Assembly (NCBI RefSeq): GCF_014805625.2
Contig: NW_023998416.1
Span: 30,692,068 to 30,756,067, forward strand
Source of the DNA: Glossina fuscipes
Lineage: Eukaryota > Arthropoda > Insecta > Diptera > Glossinidae
Reading direction: 5' to 3'
Length of the DNA: 64,000 bases
The notes under the pieces were generated by a model. The model had not been told where the DNA came from, ran no database searches, and worked only from the letters and a program-made list of their open reading frames with translations. The position numbers and the translations under genes are program-made. Shown here piece after piece: positions 38,283-48,138 of this stretch (position 1 is its first letter; each line of letters opens with the position of its first letter).

Positions 38283-39605
38283 TTACGTGCAGTGACATGA
38301 ACAACATGGCTGCTCGTCGTTATCACTTTGCAGAGGTTGTCGGACACTGTTACTACCCAGATAATTTTGTTCGAATATTTCATGTTTGGAATTTCTTTCA
38401 TTATTGCCGTTATATGTGTTCGCATATCTTATGCTATAGTATTCATCCCCATTGCGGCCATTATCCACCACATATCGGGGGTTATAGGGTTCGACAAAAT
38501 AATTATTCTCGTCGCTTTGAGTCAACTCACTGCTTGGGATGGCGTCACTTGCTCTTTCGAGTTGCGACAATGATGCTTTCAGTGCAAAGTTGTCCTTAGA
38601 GTAACGATTGAACTTTCTTCTTACCCCAGTATTGTATGTTTCTATTTCAGTTGCTTTTCCAGACAATCGGACTGGTCGGTAAGAAAATGAATTCTTATAT
38701 TTTTCCGATCCCCCGCCTATGTGATATTGCTCCCTTCCAATGAATTGCGGAACCATATAAAATGTTTCTTGGTTTGTTAAAAGTGCCTTTAAATTTTCTC
38801 CACCGCGAGATCTTGAAAAAATCCTTTTCAGTTTATTAATCCATGAACGAAGCACTGAATCAATTCTTCTCTGTGCGGAAATTTCATCTAAAACTTCGAT
38901 CACCCTATTAGGGCCTGTTATCTTCGATAAATAATGATAAATGCATTCAGCCAGATTTAAATCATCATCTTCTGTCCACCCTACCGTTAACCGTGTCAAT
39001 AAACATCTTTTCAAATATCGTTTTGCCGCTTTCAAGCCTGGGGTTTTTTTGCTTTTCTTAGATGTAGACATTCCATAACCACAATAACAGCCTGGTCTAT
39101 CATCAAAGGTAGCAGGTTTGAATTCACGCATATCCCGTGGATATTGTTCTCTGGAAGTTTCAGCACTATAAAGTTCAGGTTTGTAACTTTCATCCCTATA
39201 ATGTTCAGCTTTGTAAAGTTCAGGTCTGTAACTTTCGTCCTTATCATCTTCAGCTCTGTAAAGTTCAGGTCTATAACTTTCATCCTTATAATGTTCAGCT
39301 CTGTAAAGTTCAGGTCTGTAATTTTCATCCCTATAATATTCACCTCCATAAGGTTCAGCTTTGCGAGGTTCAGCACAATTACCATTCGTTAATTTGTCTC
39401 GTTTATCACACTTTCTAAAATTGGGTACAATTTTGATATGAATTGGATTGCGAGGATGCCACATTGATGGACAACAACCTTGATGAGCTTTCTCATCATT
39501 GTAACAAAAGAATGCGTCGTGACGTTTTCCAAAGCAGCTGCGACGAACATCGTTACAGCACCCAAGTTTATCGTTATTGCATAAATTTCTCTTCAGCAAG
39601 TCCAT
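38283..39605 (-). CDS. W2: paralog of unknown function with 15-residue repeats
   Basis: A single-exon gene of 440 residues; the family function is unknown. The N-terminal box runs CCNDVRRSCFGKRHDAFFCY and then, after a short Cys-rich stretch, SMWHPRNP. Next come about four 15-residue repeats of the type YRPELYRAEHYKDES (plus 39160-39370, a 45-bp period). The core domain YLKRCLLTRLTVGWTEDDDL lies at plus 38815-39030, followed by a Tyr/Asn-rich tail ending in a Cys cluster. Translating upstream of the ATG, in frame, gives RITCHENRG...GGVMDL, alignable to W1 and W4. There is no ATG before the TGA stop, so that part is probably non-coding but still conserved at DNA level. W3 is the closest paralog (shared VIEVLDE[IM]SAQ and YLG tail). 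Confidence 0.82.
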   Translation of the reverse strand: MDLLKRNLCNNDKLGCCNDVRRSCFGKRHDAFFCYNDEKAHQGCCPSMWHPRNPIHIKIVPNFRKCDKRDKLTNGNCAEPRKAEPYGGEYYRDENYRPELYRAEHYKDESYRPELYRAEDDKDESYRPELYKAEHYRDESYKPELYSAETSREQYPRDMREFKPATFDDRPGCYCGYGMSTSKKSKKTPGLKAAKRYLKRCLLTRLTVGWTEDDDLNLAECIYHYLSKITGPNRVIEVLDEISAQRRIDSVLRSWINKLKRIFSRSRGGENLKALLTNQETFYMVPQFIGREQYHIGGGSEKYKNSFSYRPVRLSGKATEIETYNTGVRRKFNRYSKDNFALKASLSQLERASDAIPSSELTQSDENNYFVEPYNPRYVVDNGRNGDEYYSIRYANTYNGNNERNSKHEIFEQNYLGSNSVRQPLQSDNDEQPCCSCHCT

Positions 39606-39687
39606 TACGCCTCCGTAACACCCTCTGTTTTCGTGACATGTAATACGTAAAGGGTCTCCGTGAGGGATCTCGACGGCTAGTCAGTTT

Positions 39688-39780
39688 TATTAAAGTCTCT
39701 TAAATACTCTCGAAACCACGTCAAAAACGTTTAAAAGACCTCAATAAAGCACTGATCATGAGAAACAAAACAGTTTGCAA
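39688..39780 (-). promoter_or_regulatory. Conserved upstream block of W2
   Basis: TAAAGTCTCTTAAATACTC, CGAAACCAC and CGTTTAAAAGACC on the plus strand align with the block upstream of W1 at 35361-35455 in the same order and spacing. Probably promoter or 5' UTR, inferred from position and conservation between paralogs. Confidence 0.5.
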
Positions 39781-40604
39781 ATAAAAATTTTTATATCTTG
39801 ATAAACATCAAACAAAAAATATATATAAATAATACTTATATATATATTTATAATTTTTCACAGTAAAATGGCAAAAGCGAAGAAGAATAATAAGTTAGTA
39901 AAACAAATCAGGGAGGCATAAAAATGAAGCCAATGTAAATAAAAACACCCATGTAGTTGCGTCACGTATTTAACAGTTTAAAAAGCGAAAGGTGATACAA
40001 ATTCTGATTATTTCACATTTTCACCTCCGTTAGTTTTTAGGATATATCCATTTATGCATGAAGAAATATCGCTCAATGTTTATCCCGATGACGTACACGC
40101 CCATTGCATGTGCTTGTAGATGCAAACGAACATCAACAACAACAGTCGTATATTCTTAGCAGAATAGACGGGTTAAAAGCTCTTCATCTAAGGCCAATTA
40201 GCCACTTATAAGGTCCCCTTTAAAAACTGACCTGCCGCAATTCATTCACTCAGATTAAAGTTGCTTCGATTCACTTGGTAATCGTGGATGACCGGATAAC
40301 TCATAAAAGTAGCGCTCGTCGGCATAGAATGTAGATAACATCTTTTAGGCATAAAGCAAAAATACCATTTCAGATTTCAATAATTCATGGATTCACTATA
40401 GGATAATTTCTATTGTGAAAATGTGTATGAAGTGGAAATTCATAAGACGCAAAAATTTATACGTTTCATAAAACATAATTTATTTGGCCTTGGGTTTTTA
40501 ACGCTTTATTTATTTACTTTATTAATTTTGACCGCGAAACCAAAGCCATCGACCTAAATTTATTGTATATCCTTTAAATATAAATTCTATCTAAGCTTTG
40601 CATG

Positions 40605-40800
40605 ACATTAATCTTATCACATGTTTTAGCCCAAGGACTAACGCTAATGAGGGTAGTTCGGATGCGACAACCTTTTCGTCCGCGCACCATATAAAGCCTT
40701 TTTCTTGAAAAATCGTTACATGAATAGCCGTATTAAACAAAGTGGTGTAGGGTTTCTTTTGGTGGGCCGCATCTCGCTATTCCCTTTAAGTGTGTTCTTT
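40605..40800 (+). repeat. Dispersed repeat family A
   Basis: TTTTAGCCCAAGGACTAACG, CACCATATAAAGCC, TTGAAAAATCGTTACATGA, AAACAAAGTGGTGTAGGG and GGTGGGCCGCATCTCGCTAT follow the order seen in the other family A copies. The 5' half is diverged or missing. Confidence 0.55.
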
Positions 40801-41236
40801 ACTTAAACCTTGCCTTGTTCGTTACTAGTAAAGATATTTTTGCGTTGCGTTACGACTATGGCCTATGTTACCAGATGGGGGCTTTAGACATGCAAATACT
40901 ATGCGCGTACTTGAACCTGTCTGTTCCTCAGGTCATCATTTCGCACTTTTAGATTTGATAATAGTAAAACGAAAGTCTGTATATTTGGATGTACTATTTT
41001 TATTTTAGTGTTTTATATTTTTGTACAATTTTTTGTTCCTTAATGTTTTGAGCAAGAGCTTTATTACCTAAATCTTCACTTTGTTTTGGATGTGGTTTCT
41101 TTTAAACTTGGAAGGATTTTCATTTTAGATCTTTTGCCTGCTTACACATCGAAAACTAATCGGGTTCTCGGCATCAGACTTCAGATGTCGAGAAAAATTG
41201 GGTAAGTAACTAGAACGAGTTCATTTTTTCATTTCA

Positions 41237-42484
41237 TTATCGGTTTCTATATCGGTTCCCTTTATGTGAAGAGCATAAGTGTTCGTAGCCATCACCTCGT
41301 ACTAGCTGTCCACGTTCGGGTCCGAGATAACTTTGTTCAGTTTTTCCGCTTTTTGAATTCTGATCTCTGCTACCGATGTATGCATGTACAAAACCATTGT
41401 ATGTGTTCTCATTGCAACCGTTGCCCTGATATGCACCGTAGCAGCTATCATTTTTGTCGCTATGAGCAAATTCATCACTTGGAACGGTATCAAGGTGAAC
41501 CCTTTTGTTTTGGGACAATCCTGCTTTCGCCGGAAGATTATAATTGCAAGAATTGTCGAACCTTGCCCCTTTTCCTCCCTGATTGTAATTGCGTTCTTCC
41601 GGAAATTTTCCAGCATCTGGTAAATTTAACGCAATTGATTCAATGTACTCTTCCTCTTCTGGATGATATTTGCGCGTTTTAGGCAACTTCCCAGATCCTG
41701 TTGAATTATAAACTAATGATTCCTTAAACTTTTCCGTTGCTCCGGCTATGTGATATTGCTTTCCTCCGACGGGATAGGGAATGGTACTAAATGTGTCTTC
41801 GCTTGAGTGAAGAAATTTTGCCGATATTGATCTCGTCGCACAATTTTTATCCAAGTTTGTGAACGAGTTATCTCCAGCGCGAGGTCTTGAGTAAACCTGT
41901 TTCAGTTGATTCATCCAAGAGCGAAAGACTGGCTCCATTTTTTTTTGTGCGGACATTTCATCTAGCACTTCGATCACATGATCCGGGCCTTTGATTTTAG
42001 CCAACTGGTGATAAATGCATTCGTTTAGCCTTCTATCATCTTCGTCGGTCCAACCTACCGTTAACCGTTGCAATAAACATCTTTGCAAATATTCTCTTGC
42101 CACTTTCAAGCCTGGCGTTTTCTTTTTACCTTTTTTACTTCCGTGACCACAATAGCACACTTGTCTATCGTCAGTCTCAACAACTCGCCGAGGTATCGAA
42201 TCATAACTTTCAAATTTGTTAAGTTCAGTTCTGTAAGGCTCAGGTTGGTAATATCTCGAGCCTGACTCCGGCTGCTTTGGCTCTTCGACTTCGACAGGCT
42301 TATCGAAACGGCTCGGGACATAATAGACATCCGGCCTTCGTGGATGCCAAGGCGATTGACAATTCTTGGCTTTTTCATAGTTATAACAAAAGAATGCGTC
42401 GTGATTCTTACCAAAACAACAGCGGCGCACATCAGTACAACAGGGATGATCATCTTTTTTACTTGATTTCATGCAGCACGCCAT
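41237..42484 (-). CDS. W3: paralog of unknown function
   Basis: A single-exon gene of 415 residues, ATG at 42484 (MACCMKSSKK). The N-terminal box runs CCTDVRRCCFGKNHDAFFCY then SPWHPRRP. A short Tyr/Pro/Glu-rich linker contains one copy of the motif expanded in W2 (YQPEPYRTELNKFESYD). The core domain YLQRCLLQRLTVGWTDEDDR is at plus 41890-42100. The tail is polar with weak traces of the 12-residue repeat found in W1 and ends in basic residues. A poly-Lys patch (KKGKKKTPGL) precedes the core, as in W2. There is no signal peptide or membrane segment. Function not known. Confidence 0.82.
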   Translation of the reverse strand: MACCMKSSKKDDHPCCTDVRRCCFGKNHDAFFCYNYEKAKNCQSPWHPRRPDVYYVPSRFDKPVEVEEPKQPESGSRYYQPEPYRTELNKFESYDSIPRRVVETDDRQVCYCGHGSKKGKKKTPGLKVAREYLQRCLLQRLTVGWTDEDDRRLNECIYHQLAKIKGPDHVIEVLDEMSAQKKMEPVFRSWMNQLKQVYSRPRAGDNSFTNLDKNCATRSISAKFLHSSEDTFSTIPYPVGGKQYHIAGATEKFKESLVYNSTGSGKLPKTRKYHPEEEEYIESIALNLPDAGKFPEERNYNQGGKGARFDNSCNYNLPAKAGLSQNKRVHLDTVPSDEFAHSDKNDSCYGAYQGNGCNENTYNGFVHAYIGSRDQNSKSGKTEQSYLGPERGQLVRGDGYEHLCSSHKGNRYRNR

Positions 42485-42581
42485 GATTTCTGTTTACTAG
42501 AATCTAAACTGTAATATGGGAAAATTTCGGCTAATAATTTATTTAATTCGACATCTGTATCTGTGCCTATGGAGGCATTTC

Positions 42582-42660
42582 AATCTATTGAGATCTCTTA
42601 AAGGAGTTTTTAAGCCTGAAGCAGGACATTTGAAACGTCCCAATTAATTTTGAATCGCAA
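42582..42660 (-). promoter_or_regulatory. Upstream block of W3, weaker match
   Basis: ATTGAGATCTCTTAAAGGAG and GACATTTGAAACGTCCCAAT on the plus strand are alignable to the stronger W1/W2 blocks. Support is moderate only. Confidence 0.35.
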
Positions 42661-43324
42661 TGGACAATGTAGTTTAAAATAGAGTTTTTTTCATTTTAAT
42701 GAATTTTCCGAATTTTAATGAATGTAACGAATAACATTTTATAAGAATTTTTTTTTTTAATAATTTGACATATATAGGTAAGAGAAACATTTTGATAAAT
42801 ACAGCCGAGTGTAGAAAGGCCGACTATTACCTACTCTTCATTACTTCGCCTAGTATTGTTATCCCCTCGTTCTGTTAATAACGCATTATAAAGTGCATAT
42901 TATTTTCTGGCAAAGGCATACTTCTCATGAAAGCCCGTTTATTGAAGAATGAAAGACCTATTTGATCCAAATTTCCTACCTTGAATTTTCTGGCTAGATT
43001 GCTACTATAAATGAATTTTGTCCAAGAAATGTAAAAAATTAAACTTTTTTCTGAAGTACTTCCAATTTATAAGAAATTTTATATGGAGTGGGGTCCAAGA
43101 AATGGGCCCATGTGGTTCAAATTTGGTCTACTTAGTTTTTATTTCAAATTACTATCACCAACAAATTTTCATCATCGAACATTAACAATTAGGCCCTTTT
43201 AGCATGTAAGGGTTTACACTTCCTGGTATCCAAAAAATAGGCCTACGCGATCCAAATTCGCTAAAGTTATTTTTTTTTTTGTGAATTTATTATTACGCGT
43301 TAATTTTCACCAGGATTGTCGATT

Positions 43325-43600
43325 AACTTTGAAAACTGAAATTGCAAAAATGGTGGATCATGGCGTACCACTGAATACCTTACATCACTTCGCTTCATGC
43401 GATTATTCACATAACGACTTTTCGAAACGAGGCATTATAAGGAAAGCAATCGAAAAAGCGTATCAATTTGAACCATTTTCAAAAGCGTTCGTCCTTGAGC
43501 CAAAGCGCATCAACTTACCAAATTTCATCAAAATGTCTCGAAAATTGCAACCTGTAGGTCGAATACAGAGTTACATGGGCAGACAAGCTTAAATCGGTTC
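43325..43600 (-). repeat. Dispersed repeat family A, inverted copy
   Basis: Read on the minus strand it gives CAAGCTTGTCTGCCCATGTA-like, TTTTCGAGACATTTTGATGA and AAGGACGAACGC segments in the order of the other copies. It is the only clearly inverted copy in the W array. Confidence 0.55.
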
Positions 43601-44242
43601 AGATGGTTTTTTGTAAATTATCTTGAATGTGAACATGCAACATTAAATCGTGGGAAAAAATATTAAAGAATTAATCTATTTTTGGGCAATGACTCGTAAC
43701 AAATTATCCAAAAAATCTATCCAAAAAAATTCCCAGAGCTGATTTTCTCTTAATAGATTTTCTAGGGCGTGTTGACAGAACAGCTGGGATGTAAAGGGCG
43801 TGCTGAGAAAATATGCCAAATAAACTCGCTTCAACCGACATAGGCAAAATATGCCCTTCTCCATCGAAAGGCGCCTTATAGAGGGTATAAGTAATACTTC
43901 ACGCCCCTTATTCGATTGTATGTCATCTTTCCTTCTCTGAGCAATAAAATGAAGTACAAAAAAAAAAAATTTTAATTTTAAACAAAGTAGAAAGCTGCTT
44001 AGCGACACACACTGCTTAATGCAGGGGCGAAAACGGAAGAATCAACTTAAGTGACCTTATTTGTATTTTAATATATTTATCATTCCTTTTATCTTAATGT
44101 AATAATGTATCTTTGTATGAATGAAAGAATATTTTTTTTTATTTTTATTATTTTTGCTATTGTTCTAAACTATAATTTTGAGCCAATTTCGTTTTATTGT
44201 TTTACTTTTATGCTAATTTCGATATGGACGCGTTGCTTGCAT

Positions 44243-45583
44243 TCACATGTATCTCCTGTAGCAGACTCCCCGACGACGAGGTATTGAGAGTTCCGAAGGA
44301 TGACGGCTTGCACCGAACCGAACCGTACTTTCATCATCAGAGTCCAAACCATCGTTATAACTCAAGGTACGGGAGGGATGAACGTATAATTTTATGTCGC
44401 TATCATTATCTTCATGCCTAATTCGTCCGCAGTATGGCCGTTGCTCCTCGCCGCCTCGCTGAAAAATGCGATCGTCTCCTGTGTATATATACTTTTGAGT
44501 TTCACTTTTTCCATTCCTACCATATCCTTGAGTATTATAAGGGCTAGCACTAACTTGTTGGCTGATATTTTCATAACGAGAAGGGGGTCGACAATTGCAT
44601 GCCTCACTGCTACATGTTGTGCACACATAAGCTCGACGGTGTGGAGCGGACGGCCCCCTTCCATCTGCAGTGAAGTTCGGCGAATTGTTAAATTTTGTTT
44701 TTTCTGCTGAATCATAATTGTATGGTTCAAGATATTTTCCTGTCACGGATGAACTGCAAGTGTACGAGCCATTGCAATTATCCGCTCCACCTGAATTGTA
44801 AGCGTGTGATACCTTTCCCTTTCCTGATATATAATTGTGCGAACCAGAATATCTTGATATTTCCGGTGAGCTGTAATTCGTTGGAGTTACTGGCGGTGAA
44901 CTTGATGGGCTATAATTTTCAAATGGACTTTCTCCACCGTATCCCCTTTTAATATAAATTTTCTTTAATAAGCCAACGTATGAAACCAATATTGGATCCA
45001 TTTTTTTTCCATGAGAAATTTCATCTAATATATCGCCCACCTGATTGGGACCTTTAAGTTTCGCTAGGTACATGTAAATAGAATCTGTTAAGTGTAGATC
45101 GTCTTCTTCGGTCCAATCTACCGATAAACGTTGCATTAAACAATTCTGTAGATAGGCCTTCACCGAAGCTAACTCTAATTCTTTACATTTTTTGTTCTCT
45201 CTGCGGTTATATTTTGACGGGTAAGACTTTTCGCAGCCGTAATCACGTTCTGATGGTGGTTCATAATCATGACGTTCACGATTGCAAGTCCTACTAGCAG
45301 CATCAGGAAAACAATGGGTTCTGTCTGGATGATAACGCGCCATCTCCACTGTTTCAAATTTTTTCAAAGGTCCACGAATACTTAAAATTTTTGGATTTCG
45401 AGGATGCCACGATGTATTTTTGAGTTTTTCGTCATTATAATTAAAGAAGACATCATGGCGTTTATCGCAATCGTAGCGGCGAGAATCTTTGTAATACGGA
45501 CTACTTTCATTTTTCATACCGAAATCCATGACATCGTCACGGCCAGTAATACGCCAAGATTCGGGCAGATTGCAGTGGTTCAT
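44243..45583 (-). CDS. W4: paralog of unknown function
   Basis: A single exon with two possible starts: 45583 (446 residues) or 45529 (428 residues, MDFGMKN). The second aligns with the W1 and W2 starts and may be the ancestral one. The N-terminal box runs YYKDSRRYDCDKRHDVFFNY then SWHPRNP; it has lost the paired Cys of W2 and W3. The core domain YLQNCLMQRLSVDWTEEDDL is at plus 44950-45160. One copy of the W1-type repeat follows (GKYLEPYNYDSAEK), then a single C-x2-C-x4-C-x-C motif (YVCTTCSSEACNC) shared with W1. The tail is acidic, then basic. W1 is its closest relative by core and Cys motif. Function unknown. Confidence 0.82.
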   Translation of the reverse strand: MNHCNLPESWRITGRDDVMDFGMKNESSPYYKDSRRYDCDKRHDVFFNYNDEKLKNTSWHPRNPKILSIRGPLKKFETVEMARYHPDRTHCFPDAASRTCNRERHDYEPPSERDYGCEKSYPSKYNRRENKKCKELELASVKAYLQNCLMQRLSVDWTEEDDLHLTDSIYMYLAKLKGPNQVGDILDEISHGKKMDPILVSYVGLLKKIYIKRGYGGESPFENYSPSSSPPVTPTNYSSPEISRYSGSHNYISGKGKVSHAYNSGGADNCNGSYTCSSSVTGKYLEPYNYDSAEKTKFNNSPNFTADGRGPSAPHRRAYVCTTCSSEACNCRPPSRYENISQQVSASPYNTQGYGRNGKSETQKYIYTGDDRIFQRGGEEQRPYCGRIRHEDNDSDIKLYVHPSRTLSYNDGLDSDDESTVRFGASRHPSELSIPRRRGVCYRRYM

Positions 45584-45649
45584 TCCATTAGGCTAATACG
45601 CAATTGTCTTCCGCAAATATTGGACCCGATGGGTATATGGGTGTAAACG

Positions 45650-45740
45650 TCGGGACGTCTTTTAAATTATTTTAATATCACGGTCAGAAGTTTCGATTTT
45701 TTAAACATTTAAAATCATCCGGTAATGTTTGAATTACGAA
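45650..45740 (-). promoter_or_regulatory. Upstream block of W4, weaker match
   Basis: GACGTCTTTTAAATTATTTT and AAACATTTAAAATCATCCGG on the plus strand match the W1 block in order, with lower identity than W2. Confidence 0.35.
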
Positions 45741-46089
45741 AAACAAAAAAATTTTGAAAAATAAGAAAAATATACTTATTTTAATAGACACTAACAAAAA
45801 TTCGAAAAAAATAATATTTTAATAAAATCAAAGACAATAGGAATGACAGAATGACACAAGTGTTGAAGTAAAGGAAATTTCGATTTTTTTGGCATGCAAG
45901 AGTTAGCATTTCACGAGAATCCTTATATGGAAGTGCATCTTAGAAACAAATCAATCTGATGCAATCTAAAATTATTTTAAAGTATTCTTCTCCATTTTAC
46001 GGTTCAGGGTCACAAGTATAACTTTCAGCAAAAAAAAAGTTTTTCTGGCCTTTGTAATGCATTAGTCTCCATTGGTGGTTAGCCTTTAC

Positions 46090-46400
46090 GACCCCTTTTA
46101 TTAGACTCTACATAACCTGATTAAGTTTCTGTGAACAGAAGGAGTGAACTGTCGATTCAGGATCACTTTCTGAGTCGGTTTGTTCCACTTATAGATCGCA
46201 ATTTTTGAAATATTTTGATGAAATTTTATACAATTCTGTTTTGGCCCGAGGACGAATGCTATTGAAAATCGATCAAGTTGGACCACATTTTCGAACACTT
46301 CCCATATAAAGGCTCATTTTGAAATTTGGATTATGAATAACTGCATTAGATGAAGTGTGGAGTAGTTTTATTGCACTAAATTGTCTTCGGCTACTGTTTT
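46090..46400 (+). repeat. Dispersed repeat family A
   Basis: GATCACTTTCTGAGTCGG, GAAATATTTTGATGAAATTT, TTTGGCCCGAGGACGAATGC, GGACCACATTTTCG and CCATATAAAGGCTCATTTTG follow the standard order. Confidence 0.6.
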
Positions 46401-46439
46401 GTCAGATTTCAAAGGACATTTAATATGAATTTTCATTGT

Positions 46440-46570
46440 CTCTGTTTTACCCTACACCACCTGTGATACAGGGTACATTTGATTTGTACCGATTTGTATC
46501 GATGAGCCAAAAACGAATGCTATTTAAGATGGTTGGGATCAAGGCACTTTTTTAACTACTGCATGAACTG
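46440..46570 (+). repeat. Dispersed repeat family A, 5' fragment
   Basis: It starts TTTTACCCTACACCACCTGT and GATACAGGGTACATTTG, then GAGCCAAAAACGAATGC. This is probably the 5' end missing from the preceding copy. Confidence 0.5.
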
Positions 46571-46813
46571 CATAACATGCATATGCTTCCTGCACTTGTT
46601 AACAGTCAATGTTCATTATGTATTTTACAAAACGTTCGCTTTCAGTTTTTAGCTTTACTACATTTTCACAGCGCCGGGATGTATTTGAGGAACATTAAAC
46701 ACTGCTCACCCAAGTTCAATAGTTAAGTTCAACGTTGAGCAGGAGTGACGAGTAATATCTAAATATACAAACAAGGAGTCAGTTTACCGTTCTCGTTATC
46801 GAGCTATCGTGCG

Positions 46814-47056
46814 TTAGGAAACACAAGACCGATGCGATCGCATTGCGGATTGATGATTCTCGATTACTTTCATGTCGAGTTGGGCTTCTCGTTCGTTGGA
46901 TTTACGATAAAAAGTTTGTGATATCATCATCAAAATAACACTACAATGGACTGGTAGCGAAGTTTCGCTTACGAGAATCATCAACCCAAAAGCGGCTACC
47001 ATGAATAACTGCACGTAACTGATTGTGATATATGCTTTTCCTTGATTTCCCTCCAT
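46814..47056 (-). CDS. Putative small membrane protein, 80 residues
   Basis: An ATG at 47056 in good context (AAA ATG G) opens an 80-codon frame, MEGNQGKAYITISYVQLFMV onward. It has one long hydrophobic stretch (about residues 9-45) followed by a polar tail (FYRKSNEREAQLDMKVIENH). The composition is balanced and unlike the AT-rich noise frames nearby. An upstream in-frame ATG at 47125 would add 23 residues. I do not recognise it. It lies between the W and H arrays on the same strand. It could be a real small gene, an exon of something larger, or chance. Confidence 0.4.
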   Translation of the reverse strand: MEGNQGKAYITISYVQLFMVAAFGLMILVSETSLPVHCSVILMMISQTFYRKSNEREAQLDMKVIENHQSAMRSHRSCVS

Positions 47057-47397
47057 TTTAAACCAATTAAGTCTTTCATATAGGAAAAAATTTGCGGTTT
47101 CAAATTTTGCTTGGTAAAGCCTCATATATTAATATTTGAACAGTTCACAAACAATATTTCATCGTTCACGTATATATGTAATAATAGCTTTGCGTAATTG
47201 AATTATAAAGTGTGAATCTTAACAAATTTTTTGGTGAACCGACTGACACCAAGAAAAATTTCTCTACACACTTTTTAGTTCAATTACTCAAAATTATTGT
47301 CTTATTTCAGGCTTTTTCGCTTTATGTAACCGCCTAATGAGTGACAGATTTTAACTTTTGCCAATTTATATTAGAAATGGTCCCTTTAATGTGCAAT
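47057..47397. other. Short spacer before H1
   Basis: 340 bp of AT-rich DNA in which I see nothing. Confidence 0.5.
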
Positions 47398-48075
47398 CTA
47401 TTGATTGAAATAGTATCCATCCTTGAAATTCATTTTCGGATGCATAAAACGAATGGAAGTTTCGCCGGGTATATGACAATTACTCCAGGTGTTCTTATAA
47501 AACTCGTATAAACTTAAAGCATTGGGCGATGGACGTTTACTTCGAGCTGAAAAATGAAAAAAAAATTGCATAGTTCTTTCTAGCTCCACTCATAACTTAT
47601 GAATAACTTTACATGAGACTTCCTGGGGCCAAGATAGCTGCACATCGCGTTTACGGATTCTTGCATTAATGAACGAATTAAAATCATCTTTAGCTTCTTT
47701 GGGACTTTTCTTAAATATGCCGCAATCGAAATTATCTCTATTCCCGTTGCGATATTTACCGGAAATTCCTGTCACATTTGCAATGTTTTCTCTTATGAAA
47801 TTTTTTTGTTCAAATTTCTTAATAGTAAAATTATAGGGAGAAGGTGGCTTCAATCGAAAGCTCTGCCTATTGTTGAGCAACGTTTGTGCATCGATTCTTT
47901 GCTGGCGTCTTCGCGTTTGTTTATTCGCATGAATTTCATTAGAATTTCTATTACGTACCATTGTCTGTAATGCGTGGTCGTTCGTGGTATATGCCGTGCG
48001 TTTCGATGAAGTAGCAGTCATATATCCAAGATCATTTAGACTTGCTTTACTGATTGTATAAATGGAACGTTGCAT
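47398..48075 (-). CDS. H1: HYLS1-box protein, 203 residues
   Basis: Exons on the minus strand are 48075-47613 and 47546-47398. The 66-bp intron has donor GTAAAG, chosen because it restores the phase-1 junction seen in H2 and H3. The N-terminus MQRSIYTISKASLNDLGYM is shared with H2. A basic middle region has one FIRENIANV motif, a unit present twice in H2. The last exon encodes NALSLYEFYKNTW...HIPGE, the shared box, but the LRW part that should follow is replaced by IRFMHP. Human HYLS1 (from memory) has a related C-terminal box, YFEYKRDW...LPGE...LRW, and acts at centrioles in cilium assembly. H1 is the most diverged copy. A centriolar role is inferred from the box only. Confidence 0.7.
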
Positions 48076-48138
48076 TTTTTATAAATTCAAATATAGCCGA
48101 TGCAATAAATTTAAAAAAGATTTTGAATAGCGTTATGC

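Larger units (their letters stand above)
39606..41236. other. Spacer between W3 and W2
   Basis: It contains the W2 upstream conserved block (39688-39780), a TA microsatellite near 39820-39850, and a family A repeat copy at 40605-40800. No gene is visible. Confidence 0.6.
42485..44242. other. Spacer between W4 and W3
   Basis: It contains the weaker W3 upstream block (42582-42660) and a reverse-orientation family A repeat at 43325-43600; the 103-codon plus-strand frame at 43281-43592 lies mostly inside that repeat. No gene is visible. Confidence 0.6.
45584..46813. other. Spacer with two family A repeat copies
   Basis: It contains the W4 upstream block (45650-45740) and family A copies at 46090-46400 and 46440-46570. 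Nothing else is recognisable. Confidence 0.6.

Noticed and set aside
39137..39418. Repetitive plus-strand frames opposite the W2 repeats
   Set aside because: Their regular look comes from the 45-bp repeat, which is open in several frames. The minus frame alone is conserved among paralogs.
41266..41682. 138-codon plus-strand frame within W3
   Set aside because: Shadow of the W3 reading frame on the opposite strand; the paralogs keep the minus-strand protein, not this one.
43281..43592. 103-codon plus-strand frame
   Set aside because: Lies mainly in an inverted family A repeat; the other copies are not open in this frame.
32740..45583. Idea that W1-W4 are processed retrocopies because they lack introns
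   Set aside because: They share non-coding upstream sequence, lie in tandem on one strand and have no poly-A tails at their 3' ends. DNA-level duplication fits better.
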